Positions 1 to 7,915 of a stretch of 48,608 nucleotides of DNA are shown in pieces. The translations under genes and the position numbers were made by a program. This stretch comes from Bacillota bacterium. Lineage in GTDB: Bacteria > Bacillota > Bacilli > Desulfuribacillales > Desulfuribacillaceae. The notes below the pieces were generated by a model that saw only the letters and a program-made list of their open reading frames with translations, was not told where the DNA came from and did no database searches. Each line of letters begins with the position of its first letter. Position 1 is the stretch's first letter. Location of the stretch: the NCBI GenBank assembly GCA_023388635.1, contig JAEWFW010000021.1:1-48608 (forward strand), read 5' to 3'.

Positions 1-137
1 CCTAAATACTCGCTGCCTGCACCGCTTCTCTGATGAAGTTGCTTATGAACCTCAGGAATCCTTTCCTGATACTGATGCATTGCCTGTTCTTGAATGAACT
101 GTTTTGCCATATCCCAATTGAGAGAAATATTTTTCAT
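1..137 (-). CDS. pgi: Glucose-6-phosphate isomerase, N-terminal part (runs off the left edge)
   Basis: Forty-five codons are visible, from the ATG at 137 to the window edge. The translation begins MKNISLNWDMAKQF and ends in LHQRSGAGSEYLG. That matches the N-terminal element of Firmicute glucose-6-phosphate isomerases (Bacillus: IHEKTGAGSDFLGW), which precedes the first phosphosugar-binding lobe. The enzyme interconverts glucose-6-phosphate and fructose-6-phosphate in cytoplasmic glycolysis and gluconeogenesis. A weak AGGATG lies upstream of the start. The catalytic part lies outside the window, so the call rests on this short segment only. Confidence 0.72.
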   Translation of the reverse strand, partial: MKNISLNWDMAKQFIQEQAMHQYQERIPEVHKQLHQRSGAGSEYL

Positions 138-374
138 GCAAACACATCCTCACTTATAATCCTGATTCTGCCTTATTGTCGCATTGATTCTGACAAAAAT
201 CTACCATTAATGTTCCTGCCGACAGACATTATCCGGCGGTTGAGATTCCTGTTTGTAATGAGCTAAGACACCTATTGATAATATAGATACTATTATTTAC
301 CCATTGATCCATTTTTACAACACTTTTACGTTTTTACGACCACTTTAACCATCATCCCTATGCCGTATTATGCA

Positions 375-411
375 AAAAATACCGCAGTACTCAGTTGACC
401 ACGGTATTTTT
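375..411. terminator. Bidirectional intrinsic terminator after the Cache chemoreceptor
   Basis: AAAAATACCG (375-384) and CGGTATTTTT (402-411) are perfect inverted repeats. The A and T runs at the ends of the stem supply a U-tract in either direction. It lies just past the stop codon of the minus-strand chemoreceptor at 468. The rest of the 138-467 gap is the AT-rich leader of pgi; I see no gene in it. Confidence 0.7.
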
Positions 412-467
412 ATAATATTCTATTGAATCATTTTATTTTAAAACATTATTTTCACACGATTTCATTA

Positions 468-2222
468 TTAACGTTCACATACGAAATCATCGTCTGTTTT
501 AAAACGCGATATGATCATATTGAGCGAATCTGACATTTCGGATAAAACTTCTGCCGCTTTTGCTATCTGTTCCATGGCAGCCAATTGCTCTTCTGCTGTC
601 GCCGCAATACTACTAATATTATCGGATGACTTTTGGGCGATTAGCGTCAACTCCGATGATGATGCACTGATTTCCTCTGCCCCCGCCGACATCTCCTCAG
701 AGATCGCAGCCATCTCCTGAATTTCCCTGCCGACATTTTCAACGGCTAAGATGATATCTGCAAATAAATGGTCGACCTGCCCGATGACGCCAAGTCCCTT
801 TTTCACGCTTTCTTGATTGTTGCTCATTACTTCCACGGCATTGCCAGTATTTGATTGAATTTTGTGAACTAACGTATAGATTTCTTTGGCTGATGATGCT
901 GTCTGATCCGCTAAATGTCTTATCTCATCGGCAACGACGGCAAATCCGCGCCCTGCTTCTCCTGCCCTTGCCGCTTCAATCGCCGCATTCAATGCCAATA
1001 AATTCGTCTGACTCGATATATTTTCGATAATTTTGATAAAACTTCCGATTTGTTCCGAATCATTATGCAACGTAGTGATCACATCCGCCGTTATCAGGGT
1101 ATCTCGTTCGATGTTATTCATTTGCTCAATCGCATGATTGACAGCTTGTTTCCCGTCATTTGATTTCACAACCATATCGCGCGTAGAATCGGCTATCATC
1201 GTAGAGCTTTCGGCAAATTTCGTGATTCCCATTGCCATCTCTTCCATCGCCCTCGACGTCTGACCGGAGTTCTCTACCTGAGTTTCCGCTCCATCGGCAA
1301 TCTGCTGGACAATCGTCGTCATCGTGTTGGTTGCATGTGTCGTCTCCTCTGCACTCGATGACAGTTCATCCGATGCATGTAAAACATCACATGCCCCTCT
1401 TTTTACTACAGACAACACTTCCGACATATTGTCGCGAATTGCCATAAATTCGCTACCAAGCTGACCGATTTCATCCGGTCGCTGCAAAAAAGATTCGTCG
1501 ACAGTGACAGAAAAATCACCTTCTGCCATTTTATTACCGACTTGCTTAATATGATTGATCGGCTGAATAATCAACTTCGTCGCTAATAAATATGTAGCTA
1601 ACAAACTAATCCCCACAATGGAGATAATAAAAATCATGCTGATATTTCTTTTTTCAGCCGACACTTCCTCAACGTCATTAATATAAACACCTGTGCCGAT
1701 GACCCATTGCCAAGGTTCAAATGTCGCCACATATGAAAGTTTTTCTTCAATGCGGTCCTCATCATCGTAATATTGCCAATAATACGGTACATAGTCTGCG
1801 CCTTTTTCTTTAGCCACTTTGGCAAATTCAACAAAAAGCGCAAGCCCTTTGGCATCTTTGATTCCCGAGGCATCTGCCCCCTCAAGATCAGGGCGGAATG
1901 GGTGCATGATGACATACGGTCTAAAATCATTGATCCAAAAATAATCCTCCATCTGTTCGCCAAAACGAATTGATCGAATCGTATCTTTTGCCATAGCTTG
2001 TGCATCTTCGGTAGTCAATTCCCCGGACTTTTCCAACTCATAATAGCGCTCTAGCACAGACATTCCAATACTGACCATATCTTTTGTCTGCTTCTCTTTT
2101 TCTTGCATCAAATCGTTTTTGATATTCGGCAATATGTAAACGGCACTATAAATAAGGAATAAAACAACTGGGATTGATGAAATAATTGCTAGCCAACTTC
2201 GAATACTTTTAAAGCCTATCAT
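468..2222 (-). CDS. Methyl-accepting chemotaxis protein with single Cache domain
   Basis: A 584-residue transmembrane chemoreceptor. The first membrane segment is at about residues 12-31. A periplasmic single Cache (sCache_2-like) sensor follows to about residue 190, with the typical DYFWINDF, MHPF and WVIGTGVYI stretches. Then come a second membrane segment (about 195-216), a HAMP domain and a long cytoplasmic coiled coil. The signalling tip is canonical (LLALNAAIEAARAGEAGRGF) and recruits CheA and CheW. Cache sensors of this class often bind small organic acids, but the ligand cannot be read here. ATG start behind GGAGAGGG. It is monocistronic, with a terminator downstream and a decayed chemoreceptor fragment upstream. 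Confidence 0.93.
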   Translation of the reverse strand: MIGFKSIRSWLAIISSIPVVLFLIYSAVYILPNIKNDLMQEKEKQTKDMVSIGMSVLERYYELEKSGELTTEDAQAMAKDTIRSIRFGEQMEDYFWINDFRPYVIMHPFRPDLEGADASGIKDAKGLALFVEFAKVAKEKGADYVPYYWQYYDDEDRIEEKLSYVATFEPWQWVIGTGVYINDVEEVSAEKRNISMIFIISIVGISLLATYLLATKLIIQPINHIKQVGNKMAEGDFSVTVDESFLQRPDEIGQLGSEFMAIRDNMSEVLSVVKRGACDVLHASDELSSSAEETTHATNTMTTIVQQIADGAETQVENSGQTSRAMEEMAMGITKFAESSTMIADSTRDMVVKSNDGKQAVNHAIEQMNNIERDTLITADVITTLHNDSEQIGSFIKIIENISSQTNLLALNAAIEAARAGEAGRGFAVVADEIRHLADQTASSAKEIYTLVHKIQSNTGNAVEVMSNNQESVKKGLGVIGQVDHLFADIILAVENVGREIQEMAAISEEMSAGAEEISASSSELTLIAQKSSDNISSIAATAEEQLAAMEQIAKAAEVLSEMSDSLNMIISRFKTDDDFVCER

Positions 2223-2436
2223 GATATCCCTCTCCCACTCTCTACTTATTACTTTAGTCTTACTCTAAATATAGTGAAAATGCTGCTAAAGTACAAGAAC
2301 TATATGTATAAAACACGAAAAAATTCTATATATTTATGTTTTCTGTCTAATGGATGAGCCGTTTGGTATAGAAATCTTCGTAATCACCAATATAAATTCA
2401 ATATTTCCGCTTATCTCTGCTCCAACCTAGAGCCGA

Positions 2437-2706
2437 CTAGATTTTAAACCAGCTCACCGTCTCTAATAACTCATCTGCTAATTTTGATAAGGATTCCGAA
2501 GACGTATTTTATTTGGCAATCGCTGTAGTCTGCTCCGTAAGTGATGCCGATGTCTCCTCCGTTGAAGCTGCATTTTCCTCTGCTATGGCAGATAGATTCT
2601 CGATAAGTACCATAAACTGATTGCGGTATCCATCATTTTATCGACTGACTCAATTGATTTTTCTATAATTGACATCGTATTTTCTACTAGTACTTCAATA
2701 TAAATA
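2437..2706 (-). pseudogene. Decayed C-terminal fragment of a methyl-accepting chemotaxis protein
   Basis: Reading the minus strand, one frame gives VENTMSIIEKSIESVDKMMD. Near 2605-2630 the frame shifts to LIENLSAIAEENAASTEETS, then SLTEQTTAIA. An in-frame TAA follows at 2509-2511, and after it SSESLSKLADELLETVSWF with the stop at 2437-2439. IAEENAASTEETSAS is the classic tail of the chemoreceptor signalling domain. There is no signalling tip, HAMP or sensor, so only about the last 90 codons survive, with at least one frameshift and one nonsense mutation. It is not a copy of the neighbouring intact receptor, whose tail differs (MAAISEEMSAGAEEISASSS). Nothing recognisable fills 2223-2436 or 2707-2861. 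Confidence 0.75.
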
Positions 2707-2861
2707 ATCAATATTTTCACTTATACTCTACCAAAATGTTTTCATTTGCACATGGGACAAATTTCATAGAATCGTAAAAAAGTAATATATAAAATAAATT
2801 TGTTTTTAGAATAAATACTGTTCAAGTTAAATTTTTGCTTGTCCATCGCCACAACATAATA

Positions 2862-2892
2862 ACAGTCTATAGCATGCACCGCCATAGACTGT
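2862..2892 (-). terminator. Putative terminator of the cotJ operon
   Basis: ACAGTCTAT (2862-2870) and ATAGACTGT (2884-2892) form a 9-bp stem just past the cotJA stop. The following T-run is short, so termination strength is uncertain. Confidence 0.5.
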
Positions 2893-2901
2893 CAATCTAT
2901 A

Positions 2902-3357
2902 TTAACATGTGCGTCTCCGACGTGGTTTCGGGGCACATGGAGTATACGGACTATACAACCATTTAAACAATGTCCCTTTCTGTAACGCCTCTTCCGGAGT
3001 AAATTGCGGACAAAATGGATCAAATGGCATCGGCATGACCGCGCAAATCGGCATAACTGGAGAATTGAATATTTCGGGCATTTCGGCTGCATCCATGAAT
3101 TGCGATTGCATGTCAATTGGCTGCGTCGCTTGGAATTGCTGCATATCTTGAAATTGCTGCGTGTCTTGGAATTGCTGCATATCTTGGAATTGCTGCATGT
3201 CTTGGAATTGCTGCATGTCTTGGAATTGCTGCGTATCTTGAAATTGCTGTGTATCTTGGAATTGCTGCGTATCTTGGAATTGCTGTGTATTCCGGACTTT
3301 TTGGACATTTTGCTTTTGTTTTACATCCCGTGTAGTTTTAGTTTTGGCTTTTTCCAT
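2902..3357 (-). CDS. cotJA: CotJA-like spore coat protein with hexapeptide repeats
   Basis: The C-terminal half carries the CotJA signature: FTPEEALQKGTLFKWLYSPY, followed by a basic Cys-ending tail. The N-terminal half is unusual. Residues about 23-76 consist of nine copies of a Gln-rich hexapeptide (consensus QQFQD plus T or M). This raises the length to 151 residues, whereas CotJA proteins are usually about 80. CotJA acts with CotJC in the inner layers of the spore coat. ATG start behind AGGAGGG. It is the last gene of the cotJB-cotJC-cotJA cluster, starting 12 nt after cotJC ends. The usual order in Bacillus and Clostridia is A-B-C. Confidence 0.8.
   Translation of the reverse strand: MEKAKTKTTRDVKQKQNVQKVRNTQQFQDTQQFQDTQQFQDTQQFQDMQQFQDMQQFQDMQQFQDTQQFQDMQQFQATQPIDMQSQFMDAAEMPEIFNSPVMPICAVMPMPFDPFCPQFTPEEALQKGTLFKWLYSPYTPCAPKPRRRRTC
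3129..3290 (-). repeat. Nine-copy 18-bp tandem repeat inside cotJA
   Basis: An 18-bp unit (plus-strand form TTGGAATTGCTGCATATC and variants) is repeated nine times in frame. Copies differ mainly at the codon alternating between Thr and Met, and at one synonymous site. It encodes the Gln-rich hexapeptides of CotJA and could vary in copy number by slippage. Confidence 0.85.
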
Positions 3358-3369
3358 ATCAATCCCTCC

Positions 3370-4029
3370 TTACCTGAGAATATCTGCAGGATTAATATTC
3401 GTAGTTGTGAATATATCCTGACGTTGACCGAAGTCATATTGATAATTGTAGTTTTGACCTTGACAGTCATTTTGCTTGTTATGTTCTTCAACTAAGTACA
3501 ACGCTTCTCGGAAACGCTGCGAGTGTACGACTTCCCGTTCACGCAAGAATGACAATGTATCGATAATGCCCCTGTCATCAGTCAACTGAATTAAATACTC
3601 ATACGTCGCTCTTGCCTTCTCTTCCGCCGCGATATCTTCGCAAAGATCGGCAACCGGATCTCCCTTTGCTTGAATATACGTTGCAGTCCACGGATTACCC
3701 GTAGCGTCTGTATAGAACAATGCATGATCGTGGTCGGCAAAATGTCCGCCCAAACCTGCCTTTTTCATTTCATCTGGTGTCGCATCCTTAGTCAATTTGT
3801 AGACCATCGTTGCGATGATTTCCAGATGAGCCAATTCTTCCGTACCTATGTCGGTTAACAGTGCTTTTGCTTTTTCATTAGGCATAGAATAGCGCTGATT
3901 CAAATAGCGAAGCGCTGCTGATAATTCGCCGTCCGGACCGCCATATTGAGTAATTAAGTATTTCGCCATCTGTAAATCACATTTTTCTACACGAACAGGA
4001 ATTTGTAATTTCTTCTCATAAATCCACAC
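3370..4029 (-). CDS. cotJC: CotJC, manganese-catalase-family spore coat protein
   Basis: 219 residues of the Mn-catalase/CotJC ferritin-like family. The N-terminus WIYEKKLQIPVRVEKCD, then GGPDGELSAALRYLNQRYSM and TEELAHLEIIATMVYKLT, are hallmark CotJC stretches. The last of these contributes Glu and His to the dimetal site. Further carboxylate and His ligands come from AAEEKARATYEYL and REVVHSQRF. It assembles into the spore coat. Start is a GTG at 4029, eight bases after AGGAGG; no ATG fits. It lies between cotJB (21 nt upstream) and cotJA. Confidence 0.92.
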   Translation of the reverse strand: MWIYEKKLQIPVRVEKCDLQMAKYLITQYGGPDGELSAALRYLNQRYSMPNEKAKALLTDIGTEELAHLEIIATMVYKLTKDATPDEMKKAGLGGHFADHDHALFYTDATGNPWTATYIQAKGDPVADLCEDIAAEEKARATYEYLIQLTDDRGIIDTLSFLREREVVHSQRFREALYLVEEHNKQNDCQGQNYNYQYDFGQRQDIFTTTNINPADILR

Positions 4030-4050
4030 AACAGTACCCTCCTTATATCA

Positions 4051-4323
4051 TTATATTTCCCATGGCCACGGTGTGCTCGCCCACTCCCATGGATATTTGC
4101 TGGGGAATTCTCCATAAGCGAATAGCGGTCCGTATTCCATTTGGAATTGCGTACGCGTTCGATTCAATTTATCGCACAATACGTTATACTGACACACTGC
4201 TCTCTTATCTGTTGGACATATATCCAAATACAACGTCAATTCTACTAGAGCAAATTCTAATGCTTGTATTTCTTTAAGCATTTCTTCTCTTGTCATTTTC
4301 TCGCATGCTGACAGCTTGCTCAT
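4051..4323 (-). CDS. cotJB: CotJB, spore coat protein
   Basis: 90 residues with the CotJB pattern: an N-terminal helix (EEMLKEIQALEFALVELTLYL), then DICPTDKRAVCQYN, and a Trp/Pro-rich end (YPWEWASTPWPW). It is needed with CotJA and CotJC for coat assembly in Bacillus. The ATG at 4323 has GGAGG seven bases upstream and is the first gene of this operon. I could not place a convincing SigE or SigK promoter upstream. Confidence 0.88.
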   Translation of the reverse strand: MSKLSACEKMTREEMLKEIQALEFALVELTLYLDICPTDKRAVCQYNVLCDKLNRTRTQFQMEYGPLFAYGEFPSKYPWEWASTPWPWEI

Positions 4324-4616
4324 ACCATATCCTCCAATTCAATATATTAGACTTTTAACCAGAGCCTAGAATAATCTATTCCCGAACTTCCACAAGCGAA
4401 GCTTGACCTCGGGAAATTGGGCTCATCATTTTATCATTCTTCGCTTCTAAGTTGTGAATTTTTCGGGAAAACTGACAGCTATAGTGTGCATTTCGTAAAT
4501 ATGTAGTAAAATGTATTTATAAAATTTGGCAATACGCGTTGATTTTTCCGGTAGCAAAGATTATTGTTAACATAAACAGCATTCTTAGCTAACGGATAAA
4601 TGAAAGTGAACAGGAG
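4324..4616. other. Divergent intergenic region, cotJ operon / cNMP-CBS-DUF294 gene
   Basis: No gene is visible. A nested inverted repeat lies at 4381-4413: outer arms CCCGA/TCGGG and an inner AAGC-GAA-GCTT hairpin. It could be a terminator remnant or regulator site. The stretch from about 4490 onward is very AT-rich and presumably holds the promoter of the downstream plus-strand gene. Confidence 0.4.
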
Positions 4617-4625
4617 TTGATTGAT

Positions 4626-6530
4626 TTGAAAACGAAAGCTCGCGATATATTGCTACAAACTGCACCTTTTAATAAATTACCGACGGCTGCCATCGAGCAA
4701 CTCGTCGACACAGCATCTTTTCGGCAATTTCAGGAACAAGAATATGTTTTCCACGAGCAGCAAGCACTCGACGAAGTATATATCGTAATCACTGGGGTGG
4801 CGATGTCTCTTCTGACAATGAGCAATGGTGAAGAATCAGTTGTTGAATTCTTTCGCAGTGGAAATTTCTTCGGTGAAGCCGCCGCTTTAGCAGGCAGTGC
4901 GCCTCCCATTTCTGTTTTAGCTGTGCAGCCGTTGACTTGCCTAGCGATCACCCGTAAGGATTTTAGCGATCTAATTCGCTCTAACTCCGCTTTCTCGGAG
5001 GAAATGAGCCGCATCATCAGCCAGCGGCTGTTAAAAATTTATCGTGAATTACACGAAGAAATATCACAACATAAACATGGTACGGAAAGCCTTTCATTTA
5101 GAAAAAAAATCAATGAATTTATGACAACACCGGTATACACTTGCACTGCCAGTACAAGCGTTATCGAGATCGCCAAATTGTTTCGCGATCACAAAATTAG
5201 TTCTGTCATCGTAACGAAGAAAAACGACAATATCCCCATAGGAATTGTCACGGAAGCTGATCTCGTGAAAAAGGTACTTACCGAAGATAGCAAGGGTACC
5301 ACACTGACTGCTTTGGAAATCATGGGACATCCATTACATACTTTAGACATCAGCAGTTATTATTTTGATGCCTTATTAAAAATGGTGCAAAATCACATAA
5401 AGCATTTACCCGTCGTAGAAAACGAGCGATTAGTTGGCATCGTCACCGTGAAAGATTTAATGAAAGCGCGCAGTGTCGGAACCTTGTCAATTATCGACAG
5501 TATAGAAAAGCAAACGACTTTAACGGGGCTGGCACGAGCCAATAAAGAAATCGATCGCGTTCTCCATGCACTGCTCAATGAGCACGCACACGTTTACGAA
5601 ATCAACACGATTATCACTGAATTCAATGATCGAATCATGCGAAAAATCATTCAAATTTCCGAGCAAGCAATGTACGACGAAGGGCATGGTGCGCCACCAG
5701 TTGACTATTGCTGGCTGCTATTAGGTGCCGCCGGCAGAAAAGAACGCATGAGTTATGAACCGCAGAAAAACGCTTTGTTATTCTGTGATCCACCTATGAA
5801 TCGCCTGCAAAGTACCCAACGATATTTCGAAATTCTTTCAGCGAAAATCATCGAAGGCTTAGAAGCATGTGGATATAAATACGATGAAGATAGTGTGGCT
5901 GCGAACAACAGCCGTTGGAGAAAATCGTACCGCAGTTGGATTGCTACGATCGATGCCTGGTTGCGTGACAAAAGCCCGGAGATCATTGCGCAATCTGTGC
6001 AAATGATTGATTTCCGCTTTATCTATGGGAAAAAGCGGATCGCTGAAGATCTGCGTTATTATATGATTGACAAGACGAAACGTGCGACGAATTTTGTACA
6101 CACAGCAGCAAAATATGAAAATGCCAAGCGGATCCCTCTAAACGTCATTGGTCAGATTACTACACCAACTGACGGTTTGGGCAAAGGGCAGCTAAACCTT
6201 CGCGATCAAGGATATCTGCATATCATAGACTGTGTGCGCCTATTCGGTTTACGCTACGGAGCAGAATCAACATCGACATTCGACCGCATCAATGAGCTAG
6301 TAGAATTGGGGCATTTCTCCGTATTCGAAGGGAAGCAATACAAAGAATCGTTAGATTGTCTGATGAAACTCGCATTGCAAGAAAATATTTTCAAAATTCG
6401 CCAGGGAAAACTACCCGATCATTGTATCAATCTGCAATTTGTAGAGAAAGGCGATTATGACATGATCAGAGACGCTCTTTCCGTCGCGCAGAAACTGCAA
6501 AAACGCACATTAGGTTTTCTTGTAGAATAA
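4626..6530 (+). CDS. cNMP-binding / CBS-pair / DUF294 protein with degenerate nucleotidyltransferase site
   Basis: A cytoplasmic regulator in three parts. Residues about 10-140 form a Crp-type cyclic-nucleotide-binding fold (FFGEAAALAG). The Arg that contacts cAMP phosphate is replaced (APPISVLA), so the ligand may not be cAMP. Residues 165-282 are two CBS motifs, which usually bind adenine nucleotides. Residues from about 300 are the GlnD-like nucleotidyltransferase (DUF294) and its C-terminal helical domain. The usual motif is G-S-x-G-R-x-E followed by D-Q-D; here it reads GAAGRKERMSYEPQKNA, so both metal-binding Asp are lost. The TTG at 4626 sits nine bases after AGGAG, whereas an earlier TTG at 4617 would touch the Shine-Dalgarno, so I prefer 4626. 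Probably a signalling pseudoenzyme. Confidence 0.85.
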   Translation: MKTKARDILLQTAPFNKLPTAAIEQLVDTASFRQFQEQEYVFHEQQALDEVYIVITGVAMSLLTMSNGEESVVEFFRSGNFFGEAAALAGSAPPISVLAVQPLTCLAITRKDFSDLIRSNSAFSEEMSRIISQRLLKIYRELHEEISQHKHGTESLSFRKKINEFMTTPVYTCTASTSVIEIAKLFRDHKISSVIVTKKNDNIPIGIVTEADLVKKVLTEDSKGTTLTALEIMGHPLHTLDISSYYFDALLKMVQNHIKHLPVVENERLVGIVTVKDLMKARSVGTLSIIDSIEKQTTLTGLARANKEIDRVLHALLNEHAHVYEINTIITEFNDRIMRKIIQISEQAMYDEGHGAPPVDYCWLLLGAAGRKERMSYEPQKNALLFCDPPMNRLQSTQRYFEILSAKIIEGLEACGYKYDEDSVAANNSRWRKSYRSWIATIDAWLRDKSPEIIAQSVQMIDFRFIYGKKRIAEDLRYYMIDKTKRATNFVHTAAKYENAKRIPLNVIGQITTPTDGLGKGQLNLRDQGYLHIIDCVRLFGLRYGAESTSTFDRINELVELGHFSVFEGKQYKESLDCLMKLALQENIFKIRQGKLPDHCINLQFVEKGDYDMIRDALSVAQKLQKRTLGFLVE

Positions 6531-6575
6531 ATTCAGTACTGAATGAAAATAAACGTAAAAATGGGGGGAAGTATA

Positions 6576-6866
6576 ATGCGAGTTAAATTACGCAATATGA
6601 TGGAGGATGTTGTCCGCGATGCATTAGACGATGTATTAGAGCACGAACAAGATGTGTGTAAATGCGAAGAATGTCAATTAGACATTATGGCAATTGCGCT
6701 GAACAACTTACCTCCGAAATATGCGGGAACACAAAAAGGCGAATTATATTCGAAACTTGATACCTTATCGAATCAATTTCTCAGTGACGCCTACCGCGAA
6801 ATTACCAAAGCAATTGCAATCGTGAAAAATAAGCCGCATCACGAAACAACGAAACCTGCCGGCTAA
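6576..6866 (+). CDS. ComFB-family protein
   Basis: 96 residues, matching the late competence protein ComFB family: NMMEDVVRDALDDVL, then a Cys motif CKCEECQLDIMAIALNNLPP. The clustered Cys (C-x-C-x2-C) probably bind zinc. ComFB is encoded in the comF operon of Bacillus with no clear role in DNA uptake. Homologues elsewhere have been linked to c-di-nucleotide signalling. The ATG at 6576 has GGGGGGAA seven bases before it; an upstream in-frame ATG at 6543 has no ribosome-binding site. It follows the cNMP-CBS-DUF294 gene by 45 bp, so the two are probably cotranscribed. Confidence 0.82.
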   Translation: MRVKLRNMMEDVVRDALDDVLEHEQDVCKCEECQLDIMAIALNNLPPKYAGTQKGELYSKLDTLSNQFLSDAYREITKAIAIVKNKPHHETTKPAG

Positions 6867-6902
6867 AGGTGCATCCCTTGAAAAATATTTGCATAGCATG
6901 CG

Positions 6903-6930
6903 GCATAGTTACTCCGACTATGCTATTTTC
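6903..6930 (+). terminator. Putative terminator after the ComFB gene
   Basis: GCATAGT (6903-6909) and ACTATGC (6917-6923) form a 7-bp stem with a 7-nt loop, followed by TATTTT. Confidence 0.55.
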
Positions 6931-6960
6931 CATTCGTTTCGATACCTTCCGCACTGTAAA

Positions 6961-6989
6961 TTGACAACCTTTCTACAAAAGGATAGTAT
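6961..6989 (+). promoter_or_regulatory. SigA-type promoter of the SDR gene
   Basis: A perfect -35 box TTGACA (6961-6966) is followed 17 bp later by TAGTAT (6984-6989). An overlapping TATAAT at 6987-6992 would give a 20-bp spacer. It lies about 50 bp upstream of the SDR start. Confidence 0.55.
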
Positions 6990-7037
6990 AATTATTATCA
7001 AAATAAAATACCAAATCTTACATATGCAGGGGAACAC

Positions 7038-7796
7038 ATGAAAAATTATCTTGATGTAACAGGAAAGATTGCCGTCGTGACGGGAGCTTCCTCAGGGCTA
7101 GGCAACGCATATGCAAAGGCTTTGGCGGAGAACGGTGCGAAGGTAGCTGCCGTCGCTCGTCGGATTGACCGGCTGACGGTCTTGAAAGAGGAAATTGAAG
7201 CCGCCGGAGGCGAATGCCTACCTGTCATCTGTGACGTATCGGACGAGCAACAGGTAGTGGCAGCCGTTAAGCAGATTATTGACCACTTTGGACGGATTGA
7301 CATTTTGATCAATAATGCCGGTGCCATTAAAGTCGTTCCATCTACTGAACTGACAGCGGCGGATTGGCAACAGGTGGTCGACGTCAGCCTGACGGGATAT
7401 TTCTATATGGCTCGCGAATGCGGCAAAAACATGATTGAGAATAAGTATGGAAGAATCATCAACACCTGCTCCATGTTCGGCTTGATCGCAGGTCAGCGCA
7501 TGCCAAATCTAGCCTACAATGCTACCAAGGGTGCTATTCCGAACTTTACCCGAAGTCTGGCTCAAGAGTGGGCGGAGCATAACATCACGGTCAACGCCAT
7601 CGCTCCGGGTATGTTCCCTAGTGAGATGATGGTTATCACAGACGACGTCAAGGGGCTTCTGCAATTCCGCTGCCCGATTGGTCGCCCTGGGCAGATCGAG
7701 GAACTTCTGGGACAGATGCTCCTCTTCGCCTCCAGCTCCTCCTCCTATACGACTGGGCAGACTATCGCCATCGACGGTGGTTGGACGGCAGTATAA
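7038..7796 (+). CDS. Short-chain dehydrogenase/reductase (SDR) family oxidoreductase
   Basis: 252 residues of a classical SDR. The NAD(P)-binding motif TGASSGLG is at about residues 15-22, NNAG is at about 91-94, the catalytic Ser is in NTCSMFG, and the YxxxK motif is YNATK. The C-terminal YTTGQTIAIDGGW is typical of the gluconate-5-dehydrogenase / 3-oxoacyl-ACP-reductase-like subgroup. The substrate cannot be assigned. The GTxxN-type Asn and the Ser-Tyr-Lys residues all seem present, so it should be active. Its codons look more GC-rich than those of neighbouring genes, and it has its own promoter and terminator, so lateral acquisition is possible. Confidence 0.88.
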   Translation: MKNYLDVTGKIAVVTGASSGLGNAYAKALAENGAKVAAVARRIDRLTVLKEEIEAAGGECLPVICDVSDEQQVVAAVKQIIDHFGRIDILINNAGAIKVVPSTELTAADWQQVVDVSLTGYFYMARECGKNMIENKYGRIINTCSMFGLIAGQRMPNLAYNATKGAIPNFTRSLAQEWAEHNITVNAIAPGMFPSEMMVITDDVKGLLQFRCPIGRPGQIEELLGQMLLFASSSSSYTTGQTIAIDGGWTAV

Positions 7797-7839
7797 AACT
7801 TTCCCAGCGTACCCTCGGGACTCTGGCTGGTTTATGTTT

Positions 7840-7876
7840 AAGGCTCGGCTGCTTATGCGGCCGAGCCTTAGTTTAA
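7840..7876 (+). terminator. Strong hairpin terminator after the SDR gene
   Basis: AAGGCTCGGC (7840-7849) pairs perfectly with GCCGAGCCTT (7860-7869) around a 10-nt loop; AGTTTAAAT follows. The flanking GTTTAA and TTTAAA can extend the stem. A short direct repeat (AAATCTAGAAC twice) follows at about 7875-7900. Confidence 0.7.
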
Positions 7877-7915
7877 ATCTAGAACTTCAAATCTAGAACA
7901 TATGAGAGCTGTCAG

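Noticed and set aside
3129..3290. CRISPR-like or regulatory direct repeats
   Set aside because: The 18-bp units are contiguous without spacers and are in frame inside cotJA.
3004..3495. Leu-rich plus-strand frame opposite cotJA and cotJC
   Set aside because: Antisense product of the repeat; composition is determined by the repeat and there is no start signal.
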